Positions 1-5,188 of a DNA stretch of 5,287 bases are shown piece by piece. The position numbers were made by a program, and so were the translations under genes. Within the stretch, counting starts at the first letter, position 1, and each line of letters begins with the position of its first letter. The notes beneath the pieces are model-generated. The model did no database searches and was not told the DNA's origin. It saw only the letters and a list, made by a program, of their open reading frames with translations. Origin of the DNA: Burkholderiales bacterium. Lineage in GTDB: Bacteria > Pseudomonadota > Gammaproteobacteria > Burkholderiales > Casimicrobiaceae. The stretch is taken from the NCBI GenBank assembly GCA_031257235.1, contig JAIRPA010000102.1, forward strand, positions 1 to 5,287, written 5' to 3'.

Positions 1-2458
1 TAAACTTCGATTCGGGTTTTAAAGTAAATTCATAGACCCATTTTTCATTGGTGCGGGTAATCGCGCCCGTTAAATCGGGTCCGGAACTGACTTGACCAAT
101 CACGTGGCAACCGTTGCAACCGCCTTTTAAGTATGCGGTTTCACCGCGTTGTGCGGCGGCGGACATTGGGGTGGCAATTTCACGTGCCAAACGATTCTTG
201 GCGCGCAACCCTACGTCTGCGGTTTTGACCATCAATTGCCATACCTGATTTTCCCAAAGAACGGCTTGATCAAGATTGCCGGCTTTATAAGCGGCATCGG
301 CTTTCGCTTTGACCCCCGGAATTTGTCCGTATTGATCTAAGGCGTCCGTCACCAAAGCGGCGATTTCAGGGTATTTTTTAAACCCTTTGTCGGTTAAATA
401 CTTCACCACCGATTGGATGACATCATCGGTGGCTTTATTCGTCGCCGTGATTTTTGTGTATTCCGCCTGCAGTTGTTCGGGCGTGAGTTTATTTAACTTC
501 GCCACTTGCTCGTTATCGTAGTTTTTCTTCGGGTCTTTGACGAACAAATACCCCATCATTTCCAAGTGCAGGGCAGAGCAGAATTCCGTGCAGTAATACG
601 GGAACACGCCTTCTTCATCGGCAGTGAAAGTCACCGACGCCGTTTTGCCCGGTTCTATGGACGCATGAACGTTCATGGAGTCGATACCAAAACCGTGGGT
701 TTCGTCTTGTGCGCGCTCAAGGCTCGATAAATGAATCGTCACCACATCGCCTTTGTTGACCACAATATGTTCCGGCGTGATGTGCGAACGCACCAGCGTT
801 GCGTAAACCGTCACCTTATTGCCTTCGCGCACGATGCGTTCTTGCCCGGCCAATACGGCATTGGGATGCGGTTTGCCGGTTCGGCTGTCCGTACCAATAT
901 CGTAGGCTTTTTTAGGATGGAGTTTATCGGCGGCAATGGAGGTTGAATCATGGGGTTCCCCCAGAGGAATCGGCATATCATACAAAAGCTCCATTTTGGC
1001 GCCGGAGGCGTCGATCAACTGGTGATTTTGCGGATGCAAAGGACCCACGGGATTAAAACGGTCGATCGAAAGTTTATCCAACGCGACCAAATATTTTCCT
1101 TTGGGTTTGGCGGATTTTCCTTCCATGGCATCCAAGTGACCAATGTTGTAATGCACATTGATTCTATCCAACACTTTTAAGGTTTTGTAGTTCCATTTGA
1201 CGACTTGAGAATCCACATAAAGCGATGTATAAACAACGCCGTCTTGCGGATCAAAAGCGGTGTGCAACGGTCCCAAACCTAATTCAGCCTGACCATGCAA
1301 AGATTTTTTCAGGTCAATGATCGGAATACCGTAAGGGTCTTTTCCGGCAAAATCTTTTTTATCAATCAAGGCTTTGATTTTTTGGAAATCATAAACGGAG
1401 GCGTGCGTGTCAAGTTTGCCGCCGACAATGATATAACGACCGTCGGGAGAGACATCTACGCCGTGCGGTGACTTGGGTTCCGGGATTAAAAAGAGCGCGC
1501 CGGCTTTGACGGCAGCGTCGATCGTGATCACGCGATGATTGTTGATCATCTTATAATTTTTCGGGTCTTTGGAAAGTTTTTCCAATAGCTTCCAATTAAA
1601 GACGTGAAGATAGTCGTTGTCGTTCCGGCTCATGCCGGCTTCAAACGGCGGCAACCCTTTTTCAACGCCGCCGGTGTACATCTCGGAGTTGAAGGAGTTG
1701 ACAAACGCCCAGCCGTCAGACACGCTTTTGCCCGCGTCGGATAAATCCTGCATGTAGGGCGGCAATTCCAAAGAGAAGGATTGATCCACCGCAATGCGTC
1801 CTACTTTCATGTCAAACTTCCACAGCGTGACTGCGCCGCGAAAGGTTTGTTCATAGCTTTCTATCGGGTGATAGTTTTTATCCAGCGGTGCCGCGTATTG
1901 CGTGGCTTCGATGACGTATTCGGAATTAGGCGTCACAAACGCGCCGCCGTGTTCGCTTTTCATGATCGGATTCGTCACGATTTGCACCGTTTCAAAATCT
2001 TTTAAGTCGATCACCGCCAAGCGCGGGTTGGCTTTATCGTTGATAAAAAGATAGTCGCCGGTAAATTCGCCGTTTTTTTCGGTAAAGGCAGGGTGATGTG
2101 AGTCTCCCCAGGTGATGTCTTTGCCGCCGATTTTTCCGCCGGCTAATACTTTTTTGGATTCGTTATCGTAACCGTAACCTTGCCAAGGCTCCGGGGTAAA
2201 CACCGCAATGTATTTATAGATACGCATTGAGGGGATACCGTAAACGATCACTTGACCGGATTGTCCGCCGGACGAAAACATAATGAATTCGTCTTTTCTT
2301 CCGGAGGGTTGATAGGTTTTGGCGGCGGCCAAGACGTCTTTTTCAGAGAGGTTGCGGGCTTTCATCACCGATTGTAAATCTTCCGCTTGGGCAGATCCAA
2401 AGGCAAAGGAAAGAGCGGTGGCGGCGGCGAGTAACCATGAGGTGCGTGAGAATTGCAT
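1..2458 (-). CDS. nosZ: Nitrous oxide reductase, clade II, with C-terminal haem c domain (3' end outside window)
   Basis: Reduces N2O to N2 in the periplasm, the last step of denitrification. I read 819 open codons from ATG 2458 to the left edge. Residues 1-25 form a Sec-type signal peptide (single Arg, hydrophobic core, AQA cleavage site before ED) with no twin-arginine motif, as in clade II enzymes. The beta-propeller carries all seven expected CuZ histidines: H121 and H122 (DSHHPAF), H170 (SEHGG), H332 (SPHGVD), H399 (GPLHTAF), H475 (GPLHPQ) and H503 (GEPHDS). The cupredoxin domain has the CuA ligands H588 (ETHGF), C623, C627, H631 and M634 (CTEFCSALHLEM). Glu occupies the position of the clade I Trp, which coordinates through its backbone. 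After a helical linker (about 650-770), CNGCH at 781-785 binds haem c; its distal Met ligand must lie off the left edge. A GGAG sequence precedes the start. Identification is firm; subfamily assignment rests on signal type, CuA motif and haem fusion. Confidence 0.97.
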   Translation of the reverse strand, partial: MQFSRTSWLLAAATALSFAFGSAQAEDLQSVMKARNLSEKDVLAAAKTYQPSGRKDEFIMFSSGGQSGQVIVYGIPSMRIYKYIAVFTPEPWQGYGYDNESKKVLAGGKIGGKDITWGDSHHPAFTEKNGEFTGDYLFINDKANPRLAVIDLKDFETVQIVTNPIMKSEHGGAFVTPNSEYVIEATQYAAPLDKNYHPIESYEQTFRGAVTLWKFDMKVGRIAVDQSFSLELPPYMQDLSDAGKSVSDGWAFVNSFNSEMYTGGVEKGLPPFEAGMSRNDNDYLHVFNWKLLEKLSKDPKNYKMINNHRVITIDAAVKAGALFLIPEPKSPHGVDVSPDGRYIIVGGKLDTHASVYDFQKIKALIDKKDFAGKDPYGIPIIDLKKSLHGQAELGLGPLHTAFDPQDGVVYTSLYVDSQVVKWNYKTLKVLDRINVHYNIGHLDAMEGKSAKPKGKYLVALDKLSIDRFNPVGPLHPQNHQLIDASGAKMELLYDMPIPLGEPHDSTSIAADKLHPKKAYDIGTDSRTGKPHPNAVLAGQERIVREGNKVTVYATLVRSHITPEHIVVNKGDVVTIHLSSLERAQDETHGFGIDSMNVHASIEPGKTASVTFTADEEGVFPYYCTEFCSALHLEMMGYLFVKDPKKNYDNEQVAKLNKLTPEQLQAEYTKITATNKATDDVIQSVVKYLTDKGFKKYPEIAALVTDALDQYGQIPGVKAKADAAYKAGNLDQAVLWENQVWQLMVKTADVGLRAKNRLAREIATPMSAAAQRGETAYLKGGCNGCHVIGQVSSGPDLTGAITRTNEKWVYEFTLKPESKF

Positions 2459-2464
2459 TGTTTT

Positions 2465-2468
2465 CTCC
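2465..2468 (-). promoter_or_regulatory. Ribosome binding site of nosZ
   Basis: The minus strand reads GGAG six bases before ATG 2458 (TGGAGAAAACA-ATG). It fixes this ATG as the start, which also gives a well-formed signal peptide. Confidence 0.8.
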
Positions 2469-2558
2469 ATTAAATTGAACAACAAATGCTGCCTGTGTAT
2501 AGCGCAATCGGTTGGAGTAAAACCGGAAGCAAGGCGTGAACAAATGGGTGAGCAAAGA

Positions 2559-2577
2559 GCAAATGTGGACTTTTTGC
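2559..2577. repeat. Possible degenerate P1 palindrome in the nosZ leader
   Basis: GCAAA at 2559-2563 pairs with TTTGC at 2573-2577. The stretch between contains GTGGAC followed by T5, as in the intact palindrome at 2711-2735. Allowing two single-base gaps, it resembles an eroded copy of that P1 element. If transcription starts near 2597 it would be a weak hairpin in the nosZ 5' leader. Confidence 0.35.
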
Positions 2578-2595
2578 AACCAACGATTGCACTAT

Positions 2596-2612
2596 TGTTA
2601 AAAAGATTAACA
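2596..2612. promoter_or_regulatory. Dyad TGTTAA-N5-TTAACA at the presumed nosZ -10 region
   Basis: A perfect 6-bp inverted repeat with a 5-bp centre lies over the place where the -10 and start point of an FNR-activated nosZ promoter would fall. It could be an operator for a second regulator, or chance in AT-rich promoter DNA. I do not recognise it as a named site. Confidence 0.35.
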
Positions 2613-2631
2613 TTTTGACTTGGTCTTAAGT

Positions 2632-2645
2632 TTGATAATAATCAA
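2632..2645 (-). promoter_or_regulatory. FNR/DNR-type operator upstream of nosZ
   Basis: TTGAT-AATA-ATCAA is a perfect match to the palindromic consensus of FNR/CRP-family anaerobic and nitric-oxide regulators (FNR, ANR, DNR, NNR). Its centre, 2638.5, lies about 180 bp before the nosZ start. An activator at -41.5 would put the transcript start near 2597-2599. A weak -10 (GTTAAT, minus strand, 2611-2606) fits within about 2 bp, leaving a leader of about 140 nt. No plus-strand gene lies close enough to be the target. The match is direct; which regulator binds is inference. Confidence 0.8.
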
Positions 2646-2671
2646 TATGTCTGGAAAGAGATTATGGTTGG

Positions 2672-2711
2672 CAGGGGGGGCAGGAATCCGAGGACACGGA
2701 TCAGGGGGGGC
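2672..2711. repeat. Paired G7 tracts framing a small dyad
   Basis: The ten-base string CAGGGGGGGC occurs at 2672-2681 and 2702-2711, 30 bp apart. Between them ATCCG (2686-2690) and CGGAT (2697-2701) can pair. The G7 runs are the longest homopolymers seen here. They lie upstream of the nosZ operator and touch the first palindrome unit. Confidence 0.6.
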
Positions 2712-2780
2712 GGCAAAAAGTGGACCTTTTTGCCGGTTGAAGTCACCCAAAAAGCACCGGCAAAGCCGGATGCTTTTTGG
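2711..2780 (+). repeat. Composite palindrome unit, copy 1 (P1 + P2)
   Basis: P1 (2711-2735) is a perfect 10-bp stem, CGGCAAAAAG with CTTTTTGCCG, around a 5-base loop. An 11-base spacer beginning GTTGAAG follows. P2 (2747-2780) has an outer 10-bp stem, CCAAAAAGCA with TGCTTTTTGG, and an inner stem CCGGC-AAA-GCCGG with one unpaired A at 2770. The P1-spacer-P2 layout recurs at 4006-4079 in the same orientation and at 2949-3037 inverted. There is no coding potential I would trust. It is like REP/BIME elements in design, but I cannot assign it to a named family. Confidence 0.85.
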
Positions 2781-2801
2781 TAGGAAGGGCGGTAAAAGCG
2801 G

Positions 2802-2823
2802 ATTGCGGGTCGTAGCCCGCAAT
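2802..2823. repeat. 8-bp-stem hairpin (ATTGCGGG / CCCGCAAT)
   Basis: ATTGCGGG at 2802-2809 pairs perfectly with CCCGCAAT at 2816-2823 around a 6-base loop. It has no T-run after it, so it is not an obvious terminator. One base separates it from the next hairpin. Confidence 0.7.
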
Positions 2824-2824
2824 G

Positions 2825-2844
2825 ACGTAGCCTGAAGGCTACGT
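2825..2844. repeat. 8-bp-stem hairpin with TGAA loop
   Basis: ACGTAGCC at 2825-2832 pairs perfectly with GGCTACGT at 2837-2844 around TGAA. With the previous hairpin it makes a tight tandem stem-loop pair at the middle of the 168-bp segment. Confidence 0.7.
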
Positions 2845-2890
2845 GTGGATTCTGCGACTTCGCTACGCTTGCGCTTAAATGAGGGCACTC

Positions 2891-2918
2891 TCTGATTCCT
2901 GACCTCTGATCCCTGATT
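2891..2918. repeat. Two-copy 14-bp tandem repeat
   Basis: TCTGATTCCTGACC (2891-2904) is followed directly by TCTGATCCCTGATT (2905-2918), 11 of 14 positions identical. It is a minor imperfect duplication in the repeat-rich intergenic DNA. Confidence 0.55.
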
Positions 2919-2948
2919 GGAGGCGCGGTGTGCGTTCCGCCTTTCCTA

Positions 2949-3037
2949 CAAAAAATCGTCGGGGTACCCACGCGATTTTTTGGAAATTCCAACCGCCCAA
3001 CCCCGAACTGCCCAAAAGTAGGTTTTTACTTTTGGGC
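2949..3037 (-). repeat. Composite palindrome unit, copy 2, inverted, with 15 extra bases
   Basis: Read on the minus strand: P1 (3037-3010) has an 11-bp stem, GCCCAAAAGTA with TACTTTTGGGC. Fifteen extra bases (3001-3015, bounded by a repeated GCCCAA) overlap its end. A GGTTGGAA spacer follows, then P2 (2983-2949). P2 keeps A6/T6 arms and a 9-bp outer stem (AAAAAATCG with CGATTTTTT), but its core holds GGG-GTA-CCC instead of CCGGC-AAA-GCCGG. Against copy 3, arms, spacer and P1 match at 51 of 54 positions, while the 20-base P2 core matches at only 6. It could also act as a transcription terminator because a T6 run closes the stem. Confidence 0.8.
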
Positions 3038-3064
3038 ATAGGGTGTAGGTTTTCACTTTTGGGC
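3018..3064 (+). repeat. 20-bp direct repeat beside P1 of copy 2
   Basis: The 20 bases at 3018-3037 (right part of P1) recur at 3045-3064 with one difference (T to C), 27 bp downstream. The second half-copy lacks a left arm, so it looks like a partial duplication of P1. Beyond it, 3065-3208 shows no gene, repeat or clear promoter. Confidence 0.75.
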
Positions 3065-3213
3065 GAAACCCTGACCTCCGGACTCCTACACAGTTACCGC
3101 CGTTTTTGCAAGCCCTAACGGATCATCGGCCACAAAGACTGTATAAGCAACAACGAAGACAAGAATTTAAGAGGTTATACAATCTGTTACCCCCCATGAT
3201 ATGCGTCAATGTG

Positions 3214-3219
3214 TATAAT
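3214..3219 (+). promoter_or_regulatory. Likely -10 element of ybhP
   Basis: TATAAT is a perfect -10 hexamer 40 bp before the preferred ATG. Transcription would start near 3226, downstream of the possible ATG at 3209, which argues against that start. I see no good -35 at the usual distance, so the promoter may be weak or activator-dependent. Confidence 0.5.
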
Positions 3220-3246
3220 GCGCAGCAACTATAACAACATACCTAT

Positions 3247-3252
3247 AAGAAG
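3247..3252 (+). promoter_or_regulatory. Weak ribosome binding site deciding the ybhP start
   Basis: AAGAAG lies 7 bases before ATG 3260 and 4 bases before ATG 3257. The spacing favours 3260. Nothing comparable precedes the ATG at 3209. Confidence 0.45.
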
Positions 3253-3259
3253 AAAGATG

Positions 3260-3997
3260 ATGAATATATCCATTGCTACCTATAACATACACAAAGGGGT
3301 CTCACAGTTTTTTCGCGCGCCCACGTTAAACGACCTTCGTCGTCGCTTGGATGATCTTGATGCGGATATTGTTTTTCTGCAAGAAGTCTGCGGCAAAGTC
3401 AACACTCCGCCGATTCCCGAAGCCAAAGAGCAATACGTCTACATTGCGCAACAACGCTGGCGTTATGCGTACGGGAAAAACGCCGTCACCAAAAACGGGC
3501 ATCACGGCAACGCGCTTTTGTCTCGTTACCCGATTGTGTCACACAGAAACGAAGACATTTCCGCGCATTGGTTGGAGCGTCGCGGCTTATTACATTGTGA
3601 ATTATATATAAGCGATTCTTTGCCGCGATTACACTGTTTGAATGTACATTTGGGTCTGTTTGAGTCTTGGAGAAAACATCAATTAACGTTTTTGGTGAAT
3701 TATATTAAGAAGAATATTCCTGACGACGAGCCCTTATTGATTGCGGGCGACTTCAACGATTGGAACAAAAAAGGTCATGCGTGGCTTTCCGAACATTTAA
3801 GCGCGATGGATGCGTTTGAAGGCATGAACGGCGCGCCCGCGAGAACTTTTCCGTCTTTTTTACCGATACTCCCGTTGGATCGCATTTATGTGCGCGGATT
3901 GCGCGTGTGCGACGCGCGCGTGCATTACGATGATCCTTATACCCGCGTCTCCGACCACGCGGCTATTTCCGCAGATTTGGAGCTTGCGGCGGCGTAA
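3260..3997 (+). CDS. ybhP: YbhP-like endonuclease/exonuclease/phosphatase family protein
   Basis: A 245-residue metal-dependent phosphoesterase of the EEP (DNase I/APE1-like) fold, close in length and motif text to E. coli YbhP (about 250 aa). Numbered from ATG 3260: motif TYNIHKG (8-14, N9), LQEV with metal ligand E42, GHHGNALLSRYP (80-91), NVHLG with H130, GDFNDW (163-168, D164 and N166), LDRIYV with D207, and SDHAAIS with catalytic D232-H233. All expected catalytic residues are present. No signal peptide or membrane segment is visible. The same frame extends to ATG 3209, but those 17 residues are unlike the family and overlap the TATAAT. In E. coli the gene sits beside clsB (cardiolipin synthase); here it is alone and flanked by inverted repeat units. 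Its natural substrate is not established; a phospholipid-related or nucleic-acid phosphodiester is possible. Confidence 0.88.
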   Translation: MNISIATYNIHKGVSQFFRAPTLNDLRRRLDDLDADIVFLQEVCGKVNTPPIPEAKEQYVYIAQQRWRYAYGKNAVTKNGHHGNALLSRYPIVSHRNEDISAHWLERRGLLHCELYISDSLPRLHCLNVHLGLFESWRKHQLTFLVNYIKKNIPDDEPLLIAGDFNDWNKKGHAWLSEHLSAMDAFEGMNGAPARTFPSFLPILPLDRIYVRGLRVCDARVHYDDPYTRVSDHAAISADLELAAA

Positions 3998-4005
3998 AGA
4001 GGAGC

Positions 4006-4079
4006 GTCCAAAAGTAAAAACCTACTTTTGGGCGGTTGGAAAGTCCAAAAAAGTACCGGCAAAGCCGGTTACTTTTTTG
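4006..4079 (+). repeat. Composite palindrome unit, copy 3
   Basis: P1 (4006-4033) has an 11-bp stem with one G-T pair and is the inverted copy of P1 at 3010-3037, 27 of 28 bases. The spacer GGTTGGAAAGTC (4034-4045) follows. P2 (4046-4079) has an outer 10-bp stem, CAAAAAAGTA with TACTTTTTTG, and the inner CCGGC-AAA-GCCGG of copy 1. Two stem positions differ from copy 1 with matching changes on the other arm, so pairing is kept. It starts 8 bp after the ybhP stop. Confidence 0.88.
4055..4078. terminator. Probable bidirectional terminator between ybhP and moxR
   Basis: ACCGGC-AAA-GCCGGT is a GC-rich 6-bp stem followed by TAC and T6 on the plus strand. On the minus strand the same stem is followed by AC and T6. 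It lies between two convergent genes, 58 bp after ybhP and 46 bp past the moxR stop. The terminator role is inferred from structure; the sequence is also P2 of repeat copy 3. Confidence 0.6.
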
Positions 4080-4090
4080 CAAATCATTAC

Positions 4091-4115
4091 CGGCAAAAAG
4101 TGTTACTTTTTGCCG
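4091..4115. repeat. Solo P1 palindrome next to the moxR stop
   Basis: CGGCAAAAAGT (4091-4101) pairs perfectly with ACTTTTTGCCG (4105-4115) around GTT. It matches the P1 of copy 1 (2711-2735) at 22 of 25 positions, all differences lying in or beside the loop. It has no P2 partner of its own and lies 9 bp beyond the moxR stop codon, where it may add to termination or protect the 3' end of the message. Confidence 0.8.
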
Positions 4116-4124
4116 CGCCCTTTT

Positions 4125-5075
4125 CTATCCCACTCGGACTTGTCGCAAGAGATGAAGGGCTTCGCTTTGTCCCGAATGCGCGCTGCCGGTCAAACGATGC
4201 CCGGCGACGGACGGGAAGACGGTTTGGACATCTTCGGGGATCACAAAATCGCGCCCGGAAAGAAAAGCGTGCGCGCGTGCCGCCAACAAAAGCATCAAGC
4301 CCGCGCGCGGAGAAAGTCCGCGTAACGCCAAAGCACCGTGATCGCCGTTTGCCTGCGAGACGCCCCGTGTTGCCGCCAAGAGCGCTTGCACGTAATCCAA
4401 AATGGCGGAGGCGACGTGAATGTGTCCAACATCTTCCTGCCAGCCCAGCAAAGTTCCCTGATCGGCCAAAGTCGGCAATTGGGCAAGTTTTGCGCGCGCG
4501 TCGCCGCCCATTAAAAGTTCGCGCTCTGCCTTGCCGTCGGGAAAGCCCAACTCCAGCGCCATCAAGAAGCGATCAATCTGCGATTCGGGCAACGGGTAAA
4601 CCCCTTGTTGCTCCACCGGATTTTGCGTGGCAATCACAAAAAAAGGCGAGGGCAGAGGATAGGTTTTGCCGTCAATCGAGACTTGCCGTTCTTCCATGGC
4701 TTCCAATAAGGCGCTTTGTGTTTTGGGCGGCGCGCGATTGATTTCATCCGCCAACAAGACCGACGAAAAAACAGGACCCGGATGAAAGAAAAATTCGCGC
4801 TTGGTGTTGTCGTAAATCGAGACACCCAACACATCGGCGGGTAAGAGATCGCTGGTGAATTGAACGCGCGAAAAAGGCAAACCCAAGGTGACCGCCAAGG
4901 CTTGCGCCAACGTGGATTTTCCGACGCCGGGCAAATCTTCAATCAGTAAATGTCCACGCGCCAAAAGGCAGGTCAACGCCAATTTGATCGGCACGGGTTT
5001 GCCGATCACGACGCTTGCCAACTGTTTCAAAATGGCGGCGATGCGATCAGGCGTTTTAAAGGAAGCTAAAGCCAT
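4125..5075 (-). CDS. moxR: MoxR-family AAA+ ATPase
   Basis: A 316-residue cytoplasmic AAA+ ATPase of the MoxR type, full length for the family. MoxR proteins act as chaperone-like ATPases, usually with VWA-domain partners, in enzyme maturation or envelope stress. Motifs in order: Walker A DLPGVGKST (47-55), the family block FTSDLLPADVLG (73-84), Walker B VLLADEIN (106-113, D110 and E111), sensor 1 ATQNP (149-153), arginine finger in PESQIDRF (R169) and sensor 2 GLSPRAGL (253-260, R257). The lid helices run to QVRVG. ATG 5075 gives the usual N-terminal length, but no Shine-Dalgarno sequence precedes it. It is transcribed toward ybhP and ends in hairpins, so the DUF58/VWA genes that normally follow moxR are absent downstream. 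Upstream on the same strand is an M20 amidohydrolase gene, 113 bp away. The substrate cannot be deduced. Confidence 0.93.
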   Translation of the reverse strand: MALASFKTPDRIAAILKQLASVVIGKPVPIKLALTCLLARGHLLIEDLPGVGKSTLAQALAVTLGLPFSRVQFTSDLLPADVLGVSIYDNTKREFFFHPGPVFSSVLLADEINRAPPKTQSALLEAMEERQVSIDGKTYPLPSPFFVIATQNPVEQQGVYPLPESQIDRFLMALELGFPDGKAERELLMGGDARAKLAQLPTLADQGTLLGWQEDVGHIHVASAILDYVQALLAATRGVSQANGDHGALALRGLSPRAGLMLLLAARAHAFLSGRDFVIPEDVQTVFPSVAGHRLTGSAHSGQSEALHLLRQVRVG

Positions 5076-5098
5076 AAAAATAGAATAGTTAAGTTTAA

Positions 5099-5128
5099 AT
5101 AAAACATTTTACGCAAAAAGCGTGACAA
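5099..5128 (-). promoter_or_regulatory. Possible sigma-70 promoter of moxR
   Basis: On the minus strand TTGTCA (5128-5123) and TTTTAT (5104-5099) are separated by 18 bp. The -35 matches at five of six positions and the -10 at four of six. Transcription would start near 5092, giving a very short leader with no ribosome binding site. The spacer contains the small dyad ACGC-A5-GCGT (5111-5123). Confidence 0.35.
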
Positions 5129-5188
5129 GTTTTTTGGGGTTGTTTTTTCGTTCTTAAAAACCGTTAAACAATACGTTTTGACGAACGC

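Larger units (their letters stand above)
2781..2948. repeat. 168-bp segment with 12-bp inverted ends between unit copies 1 and 2
   Basis: The segment begins TAGGAAGGGCGG (2781-2792) and ends CCGCCTTTCCTA (2937-2948), inverted at 11 of 12 positions. It fills exactly the space between copies 1 and 2, which are themselves inverted. The whole of 2711-3037 is therefore one nested inverted-repeat structure, MITE-like in form. It holds two hairpins and a short tandem repeat, described separately, and no credible gene. Confidence 0.6.

Noticed and set aside
149..2005. Several plus-strand open frames of 62-76 codons
   Set aside because: All lie antisense within nosZ, which reads without a stop over 819 codons with all metal ligands.
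2343..2579. 78-codon minus-strand frame overlapping the nosZ start
   Set aside because: It needs a TTG start, lies in a different frame from the signal peptide and NosZ body, and has no domain or ribosome binding site.
2607..2992. Open frames of 93 and 116 codons on the minus strand, and 71 codons on the plus strand, across the repeat region
   Set aside because: They run through palindromes and G tracts, have arginine/proline-rich low-complexity translations and no convincing ribosome binding sites. They overlap each other and the nosZ operator.
2711..3064. CRISPR-like array
   Set aside because: The repeats are palindromic, differ in sequence and orientation, and are not separated by uniform unique spacers; no cas gene is present.
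3209..3259. N-terminal extension of ybhP from ATG 3209
   Set aside because: It overlaps a perfect TATAAT, lacks a ribosome binding site, and adds residues not seen before the TYNIHKG motif in the family.
4006..4115. Integron attC-like recombination site after ybhP
   Set aside because: The hairpins are long imperfect palindromes, but I find no RYYYAAC/GTTRRRY core pair in the right places. Identical palindromes also occur away from any cassette boundary.
4028..4741. 237-codon open frame on the plus strand
   Set aside because: It is antisense to moxR, whose motifs are intact, and its translation is arginine-rich with no recognisable domain.
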